Below are positions 32,122 through 39,936 of a stretch of DNA of 49,270 bases, piece after piece. The first letter of the stretch is position 1. Each line of letters begins with the position of its first letter. The stretch comes from an uncultured Spirochaetia bacterium (lineage in GTDB: Bacteria > Spirochaetota > Spirochaetia > Sphaerochaetales > Sphaerochaetaceae). Below the pieces are notes generated by a model, which was given only the letters and a program-made list of their open reading frames with translations, had not been told where the DNA came from and did not search any database. The stretch spans positions 1 to 49,270 of the forward strand of contig CAJOOY010000003.1 of the NCBI GenBank assembly GCA_905236385.1, written 5' to 3'. The translations under genes were made by a program, and so were the position numbers.

Positions 32122-32912
32122 TTTTGCTTGAAACAAAAGGTCTCACCAGAGCCTACGGTGGTGTTGTGGCTGTAAACAGAGTTGACTTTACGGTCGAATC
32201 CGGGCTGATTACGGGTCTGATTGGGCCTAATGGCGCCGGTAAAACGACCTTGTTTAACAATATGACTGGCCTGGACGTTCCAACCTCCGGTAAGGTTTTT
32301 TATCAGGGTAAGGATATTACAGGTTATCCGGCTCATAAGATCTGCCGCCTTGGAATAGCCAGAACCTTCCAGAACATAAGACTGTTCAAGGAGCTTTCTG
32401 TTGTTGAAAACGTCATGGTAGGTCTGCACTTCAAAAACGGGGAAGGTAGCCGTTTTGCCCTGGCTCTCAAGAGCTTTCTCCGCCTTGAGGGTGAACAGGA
32501 GCAGATGTACAGAAAGGCCATGAAGTGGCTTGAGTTCTTCCATATGGAAAACATGGCTGAAGAGAAGGCTGGAAGCCTCCCTTACGGCTATCAGAGAGAG
32601 CTTGAAATAGCCAGAGCCCTGGCTACAGATCCGAAGATTCTCTTTTTGGATGAGCCGGCTGCAGGTATGAACCCGCAGGAGACTGAGTCTCTTATGCAGA
32701 CAATCAGGAGAATAAGGGATCTGGGAATTACCGTTGTTCTTATTGAGCATGATATGAAGCTTGTCATGAACATCTGTGACAATATTACCGTTTTGAACTA
32801 CGGCCAGAAGATTGCACAGGGTTCAGCTTCTGATATTCAGAAGGATCCAAAGGTTATTGAGGCCTACCTTGGTACTGATGACGACCCTTCAGATGACGAT
32901 GAGGACTTTTGA
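32118..32912 (+). CDS. livG: Branched-chain amino-acid ABC ATPase LivG
   Basis: A 264-aa ATPase: Walker A GPNGAGKTT (about residues 35-43), signature region SLPYGYQRELEIARAL, Walker B ILFLDEPAAGMNP, H-loop VLIEHDM. The signature differs from the usual LSYGQQR-type (Tyr-Gly-Tyr-Gln). A short, strongly acidic tail (DDDPSDDDEDF) ends the protein. AAGGAGG precedes the start, overlapping the end of livM. Confidence 0.93.
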   Translation: MILLETKGLTRAYGGVVAVNRVDFTVESGLITGLIGPNGAGKTTLFNNMTGLDVPTSGKVFYQGKDITGYPAHKICRLGIARTFQNIRLFKELSVVENVMVGLHFKNGEGSRFALALKSFLRLEGEQEQMYRKAMKWLEFFHMENMAEEKAGSLPYGYQRELEIARALATDPKILFLDEPAAGMNPQETESLMQTIRRIRDLGITVVLIEHDMKLVMNICDNITVLNYGQKIAQGSASDIQKDPKVIEAYLGTDDDPSDDDEDF

Positions 32913-32920
32913 GGCAGAGT

Positions 32921-33661
32921 ATGAGTGAACTTCTTAAAATTGATAATATAAGTGTTTCATACGGAAATATTGCAGCTCTTAAGGGCGTTTCCATGTCTGT
33001 CCAGGAAGGAGAGATAGTTTCTCTGATTGGAGCAAACGGCGCCGGTAAGAGCACACTCTTGAAATCTATTGTAGGTCTTGAGCCTCTGAAAGAGGGAAGC
33101 ATAAGCTTTAAGGGTGAGCTTCTCGGTCAGGCAACGGGTGGTCACTACAAGGGAGTGCCTACAAACCTTCTTGTCAGAAAGGGTGTGGCCTTGGTTCCGG
33201 AAGGACGCCGCGTTTTTGCTGACCTGACTATTGAAGAAAACCTGGATATGGGCGCCTTCATGGTCCGTGAAGAGGCTGTGGTCCAGCAGAGAAAGGAAGA
33301 GATGTATGAGTTCTTCCCGATTCTCGGCAACAGAAGAAAGCAGAAGTCCCGCTCCCTCTCTGGAGGGGAACAGCAGATGCTTGCTGTAGCCAGAGCTCTT
33401 ATGTCTAATCCGACCCTTCTTCTTCTTGATGAACCGGGCCTTGGTCTTGCCCCGCTGATTGTTCAAGATATATTCAACAAACTCACAATCATCAACCGTG
33501 AGAACAAGGTTACCATATTTATAGTTGAGCAAAACGCCCGCCTGGCATTGAAGTCTTCAGACATGGGCTACGTTATGGAGAACGGTAAGATAGTTCTCGC
33601 AGATAAGGCAAGCAGTCTACTGAAGAATGCTCAGGTAAGGGCTGCCTACCTTGGAGAGTAA
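32921..33661 (+). CDS. livF: Branched-chain amino-acid ABC ATPase LivF
   Basis: A 246-aa ATPase: Walker A GANGAGKST, signature LSGGEQQMLAVARAL, Walker B LLLLDEPGLGLAP, H-loop IVEQNA. The frame extends to a TTG at 32909, but ATG 32921 has GAGG seven bases upstream (overlapping the livG stop) and gives the family start MSELLKIDNISVSYG. Completes a full high-affinity uptake system with livK, livH, livM and livG. Confidence 0.93.
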   Translation: MSELLKIDNISVSYGNIAALKGVSMSVQEGEIVSLIGANGAGKSTLLKSIVGLEPLKEGSISFKGELLGQATGGHYKGVPTNLLVRKGVALVPEGRRVFADLTIEENLDMGAFMVREEAVVQQRKEEMYEFFPILGNRRKQKSRSLSGGEQQMLAVARALMSNPTLLLLDEPGLGLAPLIVQDIFNKLTIINRENKVTIFIVEQNARLALKSSDMGYVMENGKIVLADKASSLLKNAQVRAAYLGE

Positions 33662-33717
33662 GATTTCCGTGCCCGGTGCCGGATTGTATGCTAGAATTAT
33701 AGGGAGAGGTTAACACT

Positions 33718-34362
33718 ATGATTATTGAGAGACGTATGACCAGAAATCCCGTCACTGCTACTCCTGATATGAACATTCAGGATGCAAAAGAGCTGATGGT
33801 GAGAGAAAAGGTCCACAGGCTTCCTGTTCTTGATTCTGAAAAGAAGCTTGTCGGAGTTATTTCAGAGAAGGACATTCTCGAGGCAGCTCCTTCTCCTGTA
33901 TCAACACTCAGTGCATATGAGATGAACTATCTCATGAGTAAGCTTACAGTCAAGAAGCTTATGAGCAGGCATCCTGTAACACTGGATAAAAACGCTACAA
34001 TTGAAGAGGCAGCCCGCCTCATGATTGACCAGGACCTCTCCTGTCTTCCCGTTCTTGAGGACGGAAAGCTTGTAGGTATTGTCTCCAAGAGTGACCTCTT
34101 CAAGATTCTTATGGAGCTGTTCGGAGCCAGACACTTCGGAACACGTGTTGAATTCCTGGTAGATGACCGCAAGGGTGTTTTGGCAGATATAACAAGTGCT
34201 GTTTCAGGCAAGAACCTGAACATAGTTTCCTACGGAACATTTGCCGGAAATGATGAAAGCACCGCCATCTGTACCATGAAGATTCAGGGTGCAAAGCCCT
34301 CTGAGGTTCTTGATATTATGAAGCCCTTTGTAAAAGAGATTCTTGATATCAGAGAGGTCTGA
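33718..34362 (+). CDS. AcuB-like protein: CBS pair plus ACT domain
   Basis: A 214-aa cytoplasmic sensor-type protein. Two CBS motifs (residues about 1-55, RMTRNPVTATPDMNIQDAKE; and 78-130, LMSRHPVTLDKNATIEEAAR) form a Bateman module that binds adenine nucleotides, and an ACT domain (about 140-214) has the EFLVDDRKGVLADITSAV start typical of amino-acid-binding ACT modules. It follows livF by 56 bases and overlaps the next gene by one base. An extended -10 (TGCTAGAAT, about 33688-33696) may give it its own promoter. A role in sensing energy and amino-acid state for the Liv system is inference from position. Confidence 0.85.
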   Translation: MIIERRMTRNPVTATPDMNIQDAKELMVREKVHRLPVLDSEKKLVGVISEKDILEAAPSPVSTLSAYEMNYLMSKLTVKKLMSRHPVTLDKNATIEEAARLMIDQDLSCLPVLEDGKLVGIVSKSDLFKILMELFGARHFGTRVEFLVDDRKGVLADITSAVSGKNLNIVSYGTFAGNDESTAICTMKIQGAKPSEVLDIMKPFVKEILDIREV

Positions 34363-34769
34363 TGAAGCAGGATTTTGCGGATATCTATTCAAAGTGGGAA
34401 AGAAGCCACGATGAAGAGAGTGCCATAAGAAAAAAGACTCAGATAGAGGAGACACAGGAGGTGTCTCCAACTATTTCTGTCCTGCGCAAGATGCAGGTTC
34501 AGGACTCGCTGGATCTGCATATGAGAAAGCTTGAAGAGGCTGTTGATGCAACTAAGTCTTTCATAGATAACTCATGGCAGAAGAAGCTAAGGAAAATCCG
34601 CATAATAACAGGTAAGGGAATCCACTCTCCGAACGGAGAAGCTGTTCTCAGACCAGCTATTTTAGAAGTGATAAGGAACAACAACCATGTCAGAGAGGCG
34701 GAATTGAACCCACCTGCCTCAGAAGGTGGAAGTGGAGCTGTTGTTGTGATTTTGAAGGAAAACAAGTAG
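34362..34769 (+). CDS. Smr-domain protein
   Basis: A 135-aa protein with a MutS2-type Smr domain: QDSLDLHMRKLEEA holds the LDLH motif (the usual form is LDLHG) and IITGKGIHSPNGEAVLRPAI holds the TGKG-HS motif. Smr domains bind or cut nucleic acids, including mRNA on collided ribosomes. The 45-residue N-terminal part is charged and looks disordered. Start ATG overlaps the stop of the CBS-ACT gene (TGATG). Confidence 0.85.
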   Translation: MKQDFADIYSKWERSHDEESAIRKKTQIEETQEVSPTISVLRKMQVQDSLDLHMRKLEEAVDATKSFIDNSWQKKLRKIRIITGKGIHSPNGEAVLRPAILEVIRNNNHVREAELNPPASEGGSGAVVVILKENK

Positions 34770-34809
34770 ATAATTATACCGAGAAAGGAATTATAAGAGG
34801 TAAATATAT

Positions 34810-36033
34810 ATGAAAAAGTCTATTTTGAAAGAATACGCAAGATTAATCGCTGTTAAAGGGCTAAATGTTCAGAAGGGCCAGGATGTGTGGATCCGTTGCG
34901 ACCTGGACCAGCCCGAGTTTGTTCAGATGGTTGTTGAGCAGTGCTACAAGTGCGGCGCAAAGGAAGTTCTTGTTGACTGGAGCTACCAGAGCCTGGCTAA
35001 GATTCACTACCGCTACAGAAAGACTTCAGATATGGGTAGGATCAAGGCCTGGCAGGAAGAGAAGCTGAAGTATCAGGCTGAGGCTATACCTTGCCGCCTC
35101 TTTATTGAAAGTGAAGACCCGGATGGACTTAAGGGAATTAATCAGAAGAAGGTCGCGGATGTAAGACGAATGCTCTATCCGACACTGAAGAAGTATAGAG
35201 ACACATGGGAGAACAAGGACCAGTGGTGTATAGTTGCTGTTCCCGGTGAGAAGTGGGCTAAGAAGCTCTTCCCTGAGCTGTCAAAAAAGCAGGCTGTTGA
35301 GAAACTCTGGGAGGCTATTCTTTCAACTGCCAGAGTTACTGAAGACTCTGTTCAGTCATGGATTGAACACAATGCAGATCTCAGAAACAGATGTGAGTAT
35401 CTTAACTCACTCGGACTTGAGGAGCTTATTTACAAGTCTTCAAACGGAACAGACTTTAGAGCCGGACTAATTGAAAGAGGCCGCTTCTGCGGCGGAGAAG
35501 AGAGGAGCCTGCAGGGTATTTGGTTTAATCCGAACATTCCGTCCGAAGAGTGCTTTACAACTCCTATGCGAGGAAAGGCTGAAGGGATAGTCTATGCAAC
35601 TAAGCCGCTCAGCTACCAGGGCCAGCTTATTGAAAACTTCTGGATCAGATTCAAAGACGGAAAGGCAGTTGAATGGGATGCTGAGAAGAATAAAGAACTA
35701 CTGACCAAGATGATTACCATGGATGAAGGCTCAGCCTACCTCGGTGAGTGCGCCTTTGTTCCGTTTGACTCTCCTATTAACAACTCAGGCATTCTTTTCT
35801 ACAACACTCTCTTTGATGAGAACGCAACCTGCCACTTAGCTCTTGGAATGGGCTTCCAGGACTGTATAGAAGGCTATGAAGAGCTGGGCCTTGAGGAGTG
35901 CAGAAAGCTTGGTGTGAATGACTCAATGATCCATGTTGACTTCATGATTGGAAGTAAGGATCTGAGTATTAAGGGTAAGTGCCGGGACGGAAGAGTTGTA
36001 GATATCTTCAAAGACGGAAATTGGGCATTCTGA
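34810..36033 (+). CDS. M29-family metallo-aminopeptidase
   Basis: A 407-aa cytoplasmic aminopeptidase of the thermophilic/AmpS-PepS family (peptidase M29). Likely metal ligands in order: Glu in NIPSEECF, Glu in YLGECAFVP, His in ATCHLALG, and the IHVDFMIGS block near the C-terminus with His and Asp. Full length. GAGGT precedes the ATG by nine bases. It follows the Liv transport operon and may supply or recycle amino acids. One-base overlap with mnmA. Confidence 0.9.
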   Translation: MKKSILKEYARLIAVKGLNVQKGQDVWIRCDLDQPEFVQMVVEQCYKCGAKEVLVDWSYQSLAKIHYRYRKTSDMGRIKAWQEEKLKYQAEAIPCRLFIESEDPDGLKGINQKKVADVRRMLYPTLKKYRDTWENKDQWCIVAVPGEKWAKKLFPELSKKQAVEKLWEAILSTARVTEDSVQSWIEHNADLRNRCEYLNSLGLEELIYKSSNGTDFRAGLIERGRFCGGEERSLQGIWFNPNIPSEECFTTPMRGKAEGIVYATKPLSYQGQLIENFWIRFKDGKAVEWDAEKNKELLTKMITMDEGSAYLGECAFVPFDSPINNSGILFYNTLFDENATCHLALGMGFQDCIEGYEELGLEECRKLGVNDSMIHVDFMIGSKDLSIKGKCRDGRVVDIFKDGNWAF

Positions 36034-37118
36034 TGACTAAGGTACTTGTAGGTATGAGCGGAGGAATAGACTCCTCCGTTGCTGCTTATCTTCTGAAGCA
36101 GCAGGGATACGATGTAACAGGTGTGACCATGGCCATCTGGAAAGAGGGCAGGGAGTTCCACGGGGATTTAAATGCAAACGCCTGTTTTGCTCCCTCTGAG
36201 ACCAAAGACATAAAGAAGACGGAAGAAATCTGTGAGAGTCTGGGAATTAAGCACATGACTCTGGATATCTCAGAGCTTTATGAGCGAATTGTTCTTGGAA
36301 ACTTCAAGTCCGAGTATCTGGACGGAAGAACCCCAAACCCATGTGTTTGGTGCAATCAAAAGATAAAGTTCGGAGCCATGGTTGAAAGAGCCAGAGAGGC
36401 GGGGATTGAGTTTGATTATTTTGCAACCGGTCACTATGCAAGAATAGAAAAGCAGCAAAACGGCAGGTATGCGCTTCTGAGAAGCACGGACCTTTCCAAG
36501 GACCAGAGCTATTTTCTCTACAGACTGAGCCAGAAGCAGCTTTCTGAGACACTTTTTCCTCTTGGTGGCATGACGAAGAAAGAGGTTAGAGAGATAGATG
36601 TGTCTCTTGGCTTTCACCCTGCGGGCATGACTGAAAGTCAGGACTTTTACAGTGGTAGCTACTCAGACTTACTGGATGTGGAGCCTAAGGTTGGAAATAT
36701 AGTTAACAAAGATGGGAAGATTTTGGGCAAGCACAAGGGTGTATGGAACTACACCATAGGCCAGAGAAAGGGTCTAGGAATAGGAGCTGAGAGGCCACTT
36801 TATGTAACAGAACTGAGAGTTAAGGCAAACGAGGTGGTTGTTGGTTTTGAAGAAGAGACTAAGGACGTATCTGTTACAGCTTCTCAGATAGTCTGGGGCG
36901 CAGTGGAGACCATAGAAAAAGAGATAGAGGTTTCTGCCAAGATCAGAAGCGCAGGCCTTTCTTATGAGTGTAAGGCCTCTCTTACTGAGGATGGAAAAAT
37001 CAAAGCCGTATTCAAGAATCCTGTAAAGGCTGCAACCTGCGGACAGAGCCTGGTGCTCTATGATGGAGATAATGTTCTCTGTGGCGGAATAATTGAAGAT
37101 AAAGAGCGCCTTATATAA
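36033..37118 (+). CDS. mnmA: tRNA 2-thiouridylase MnmA, variant cysteine set
   Basis: A 361-aa enzyme that thiolates U34 of Lys, Glu and Gln tRNAs. PP-loop VGMSGGIDSS (residues 6-15), ATGHYAR, KDQSYFLYRL and IGQRKGLGIG are all as in the family. The first cysteine region reads TPNPCVWCN (C104 and C107), where the E. coli form has D-x-x-C. The second catalytic cysteine, normally in D-S-T-G-I-C-F-I (E. coli C199), is missing: the aligned stretch is ESQDFYSG with Tyr206. C51 in NACFAP is another candidate. ATG 36033 overlaps the aminopeptidase stop (TGATG); an earlier in-frame ATG at 35979 lies inside that gene. Confidence 0.9.
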   Translation: MTKVLVGMSGGIDSSVAAYLLKQQGYDVTGVTMAIWKEGREFHGDLNANACFAPSETKDIKKTEEICESLGIKHMTLDISELYERIVLGNFKSEYLDGRTPNPCVWCNQKIKFGAMVERAREAGIEFDYFATGHYARIEKQQNGRYALLRSTDLSKDQSYFLYRLSQKQLSETLFPLGGMTKKEVREIDVSLGFHPAGMTESQDFYSGSYSDLLDVEPKVGNIVNKDGKILGKHKGVWNYTIGQRKGLGIGAERPLYVTELRVKANEVVVGFEEETKDVSVTASQIVWGAVETIEKEIEVSAKIRSAGLSYECKASLTEDGKIKAVFKNPVKAATCGQSLVLYDGDNVLCGGIIEDKERLI

Positions 37119-37127
37119 GCCAAAGTA

Positions 37128-37613
37128 TTAAGCTTTCATTACTACAAACTTGTTCAAGGGGTACTGAATTAGGGCTGAAGAGGTCTGACAGATAATCTTT
37201 ACTACAATTGCTCCAGCACCAGAGCCGAGGGCGGAGTAAATGCCTGGCCCTATCAGGGACGGAAGCCACATGACAAAAACGTAGGTCCCCAGGACCATGA
37301 GCGTGTAGAGAAAGGCACTGAGGAGGGCATTGTTCTTAGCCTTAAAAGTGTATTTTCGTTGGACAATGAAATTTGTGATTTGAGCCGCTGCGTACGAGAT
37401 GGCCATGGAGAGGAAGGCGCAAAGGCCTCCGTTGGCAGAGGTGTAGTTGAAAATGAACCAGACTACGGGGGAGGAGCCGACTCCTTTGAAGAGGACGTAG
37501 TTGCACAGGGCAAAGACCAGGAACTCAACCACCGAGGCTATCAGGCCCAAAACAAGAAATTTTAGTAGCTGGTACAAGTCAGCGTGCTTTTCAGTGAAGG
37601 TTTTAAAACCCAT
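37128..37613 (-). CDS. GtrA-family membrane protein
   Basis: A 161-aa inner-membrane protein with four hydrophobic helices and the GtrA/DPMS pattern (LLKFLVLGLIASVVEFLVF at the first helix; TNFIVQRKYTF before the third). These proteins are thought to flip lipid-linked sugars. No glycosyltransferase is next to it. The frame extends to 37658, but ATG 37613 has AAGGGG nine bases upstream. It overlaps the MBL gene by 11 bases and converges on mnmA. Confidence 0.87.
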   Translation of the reverse strand: MGFKTFTEKHADLYQLLKFLVLGLIASVVEFLVFALCNYVLFKGVGSSPVVWFIFNYTSANGGLCAFLSMAISYAAAQITNFIVQRKYTFKAKNNALLSAFLYTLMVLGTYVFVMWLPSLIGPGIYSALGSGAGAIVVKIICQTSSALIQYPLNKFVVMKA

Positions 37614-38262
37614 AGTTACCCCTTTCTTCGCCAATGGTTGTGGTTCTGTCGTGGCCACTTAAAACTACCGTTTCCGGGTCCAGGCAGAGCAGGCGGTTAA
37701 GGGAAGCTTTCATGTCTTCCATGCTTCCGCCAAGGTCTGTCCGCCCATGGCTGCCGCAGAACATGGTATCTCCGGAGAAGAGGATTTTTTCTTTCTCGTC
37801 CAAGAGACAGATGGAGCCCTTTGTATGCCCTGGTGTGTGCAGCACCTTAAAACCGAATATTTCATCCCCGTCTTTTAATAAAACTTCAGCCGGAGGAACT
37901 GAGAAGGAAGGCTCTGAGACCGGGGAAGAATTATAGTAGGGGCCTAAGCCGCGCTTTGCAATTTTTATTATCTCTTCTGGATCATAGTTCTCATTTTCTC
38001 CGATACAGACCTTTGCAGATGGATAAGAGGCCTTGAGGGCACTTAGGGCCAGTAGGTGGTCAAAGTGGGCGTGGGTGAGAAAAATATAATCAAGAGGCCC
38101 GTCTGTACGGGAGAGGGCAGATAAAATAACCCGGATATCATCACCCGGGTCAATTACTGCTTTGTGAGTTTTTCCGTTTGAATCTGTTCTGAAGAGGCAG
38201 TAGCAATTAGTTTGCAACATGCCGGTCTGCAGACAGTTAATCTTCAAACTCTTAGTCTGCAT
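37603..38262 (-). CDS. Metallo-beta-lactamase-fold hydrolase (glyoxalase II-like)
   Basis: A 219-aa cytoplasmic hydrolase. The binuclear metal site is complete: THAHFDH, TPGHTKGS, FSGDTMF and SGHD. This is the GloB-like (YcbL) subgroup, probably a thioester hydrolase. It lies within an overlapping row with the RNA-binding protein gene upstream (11 bases) and gtrA downstream (11 bases), so the three are expressed together. Confidence 0.9.
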   Translation of the reverse strand: MQTKSLKINCLQTGMLQTNCYCLFRTDSNGKTHKAVIDPGDDIRVILSALSRTDGPLDYIFLTHAHFDHLLALSALKASYPSAKVCIGENENYDPEEIIKIAKRGLGPYYNSSPVSEPSFSVPPAEVLLKDGDEIFGFKVLHTPGHTKGSICLLDEKEKILFSGDTMFCGSHGRTDLGGSMEDMKASLNRLLCLDPETVVLSGHDRTTTIGEERGNYGF

Positions 38263-38725
38263 TCTTTTCCTTGCTTGGACTCATCTTGACCTTGCGGCCC
38301 TTGAATTCCTTGCCGTTGACAGCTGAAACAACTTTTTCAGCTACCTGTGGGTCAACAATCACAAAGGAAAAATTCTGCTTGAATACAATTGAGAGTATCT
38401 GAGAACTCTCAATTCCCGACTCCTTGCATACAAAAGCTGCAAGATCCTTAACTGTAGCTCTGCTCTGGCGGCCAACATTCATATAAAGTGATGAACCGTT
38501 CTCAGTAGGACGAACCTGGCCTCTCGTGTGAGGTCTTCTGGAGTTCAGAGAACCCTCTGCCTTGAGGTAGAGATAAGCTGAAAAGTACCCGCGCATGGTG
38601 AAAGGAACGTTCTTTTTAATAAGCTTCTTGAGTTCTTCAAGTTCCTGCGGATTGTTATAAAGCTTCATCTCAGCCACGAGAGACCTAATTGCCTTAGCTT
38701 TTTCTTCGGCTGATATTTCAGACAT
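38252..38725 (-). CDS. Stand-alone DbpA-type RNA-binding domain protein
   Basis: A 157-aa protein. Residues about 78-150 match the C-terminal RNA-binding domain of DbpA/CsdA DEAD-box helicases: SLYMNVGRQSRATVKDLAAF, SFVIVDPQVAEKV, GKEFKGRKVKM. No helicase domain is present. The N-terminal 45 residues are helical and charged (AEEKAKAIRSLVAEM), followed by a basic Arg-rich linker. It could act as an RNA chaperone or recruit a helicase. AGGAGTGACAA precedes the ATG; the same 14 bases occur before ychF. Confidence 0.82.
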   Translation of the reverse strand: MSEISAEEKAKAIRSLVAEMKLYNNPQELEELKKLIKKNVPFTMRGYFSAYLYLKAEGSLNSRRPHTRGQVRPTENGSSLYMNVGRQSRATVKDLAAFVCKESGIESSQILSIVFKQNFSFVIVDPQVAEKVVSAVNGKEFKGRKVKMSPSKEKNAD

Positions 38726-38785
38726 TTGTCACTCCTGAATTATTTGCCACAGTATAACGGATTTATTTTGTTAAGAAAAGTATGG

Positions 38786-38791
38786 TAGACT
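38786..38791 (+). promoter_or_regulatory. -10 box for the leaderless coiled-coil gene
   Basis: TAGACT, ending seven bases before ATG 38799. The -35 region (TTATTT at 38763-38768) is weak. No ribosome site. Confidence 0.4.
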
Positions 38792-38798
38792 ACAAGAC

Positions 38799-39917
38799 AT
38801 GAGTGTTTCGAGTGCTGAGATAGACAAGTTAAGAAAGGAAGCTGAAAAGTCCAAAAAAGCCCTCTGTGATCTCTATGCAGACCTAGGTGCTGTGGCATGC
38901 ACATACCACAGGGCTATTAACTGCACTGACAGCAACGGAACATACTCAGACATCTGTGAAGTGGCCGAAGAGAGAGACGCAATTGCTGAGCGCATAAGTC
39001 AGATTAAGGGTGCCGTAAGTGCCATAAACGAGAAAGACAAGAGCTTACAGCAGACTTCCAGGACTATAAACCGCATGGACGAGAGGCTGAACACCCTCAT
39101 TTCCTCCCTTGGAGCTGTTGCAACAGAGATGTACAGCGCCGGCTTTCTTCCTCAGGAGTTTGAAAGGTACATGAAGCCCTATATAGAGTATGAAAAGCGC
39201 CTGAGGGATTTAGAGAGCAAGGTTGAGGCGGATAAGGAATCAAAAATAGGGAACCTGGTATCCACTTTAAGAAAAAAGAAGGCAGAAAAGTACCGCCAGA
39301 GCCTGGACTCTGTCTTTGCCGAATGTGGAAAAAGGCTCTATAACAGCACAGCCCTTGGGCACATTCCAGGAGTTAGGGCTGAAGAGATTTGTAAAGAGAT
39401 TTTAGAAATCAAAGAGCAGAAAAAGAACTACAGAAAGAGTCTAGGAGACACTAAGTCGGATATAAGCAAGACCCAGGAATCTTTGAAGGTCATGGGAGTT
39501 TTGGGAGAAGAGAAGATAACTCTCAGAGACCTGGAAGGGAGATTAGAGAACGTGGATAGAGAGCTAAGTACCCTGTATGAAGACTACGGAAGAATAATCA
39601 GTCCGACCATGGACGAGTGGCTGGACAGCTCTGCTCCTGAAGATTTGAAAAACGCCTGTAATCATGTTTTAAACGGCATGAGGAACATAAAACAGCAGGA
39701 GCTGAACATTCAGTTTCTTGAGCTTGAGCAGCAGGTTGAGCTGCACACCTCCCGCAAGGAGGACTTTGACGCACAGGTTCTGCAGCTTGAGAGCCAGAAG
39801 AGCCTTATAGACAGGCAGATAGCCGAACTGAAGTCAAAGTCCTCAATTGAGAGCAGGGCCGTCTCTGATCTGAAGCAGAGGCAGGTAGATATAAGTATTG
39901 AGTATAGGACACTATAA
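38799..39917 (+). CDS. Coiled-coil protein of unknown function
   Basis: A 372-aa protein rich in Glu, Lys and Leu with long heptad-like stretches (about residues 1-35, 65-105, 145-170, 210-265 and 305-370), no signal peptide and no membrane helix. A cysteine-containing segment with AVACTYHRAINCTDSNG interrupts the first coil. I recognise no family. It is followed after 19 bases by mscS and a small membrane protein in the same direction, so it may act at the membrane. Confidence 0.75.
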   Translation: MSVSSAEIDKLRKEAEKSKKALCDLYADLGAVACTYHRAINCTDSNGTYSDICEVAEERDAIAERISQIKGAVSAINEKDKSLQQTSRTINRMDERLNTLISSLGAVATEMYSAGFLPQEFERYMKPYIEYEKRLRDLESKVEADKESKIGNLVSTLRKKKAEKYRQSLDSVFAECGKRLYNSTALGHIPGVRAEEICKEILEIKEQKKNYRKSLGDTKSDISKTQESLKVMGVLGEEKITLRDLEGRLENVDRELSTLYEDYGRIISPTMDEWLDSSAPEDLKNACNHVLNGMRNIKQQELNIQFLELEQQVELHTSRKEDFDAQVLQLESQKSLIDRQIAELKSKSSIESRAVSDLKQRQVDISIEYRTL

Positions 39918-39936
39918 AGTGTTATAGGATAAAGAT

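Noticed and set aside
35979-36032. N-terminal extension of MnmA
   Set aside because: The 18 residues lie inside the aminopeptidase gene in another frame; the start overlapping its stop gives the family N-terminus.
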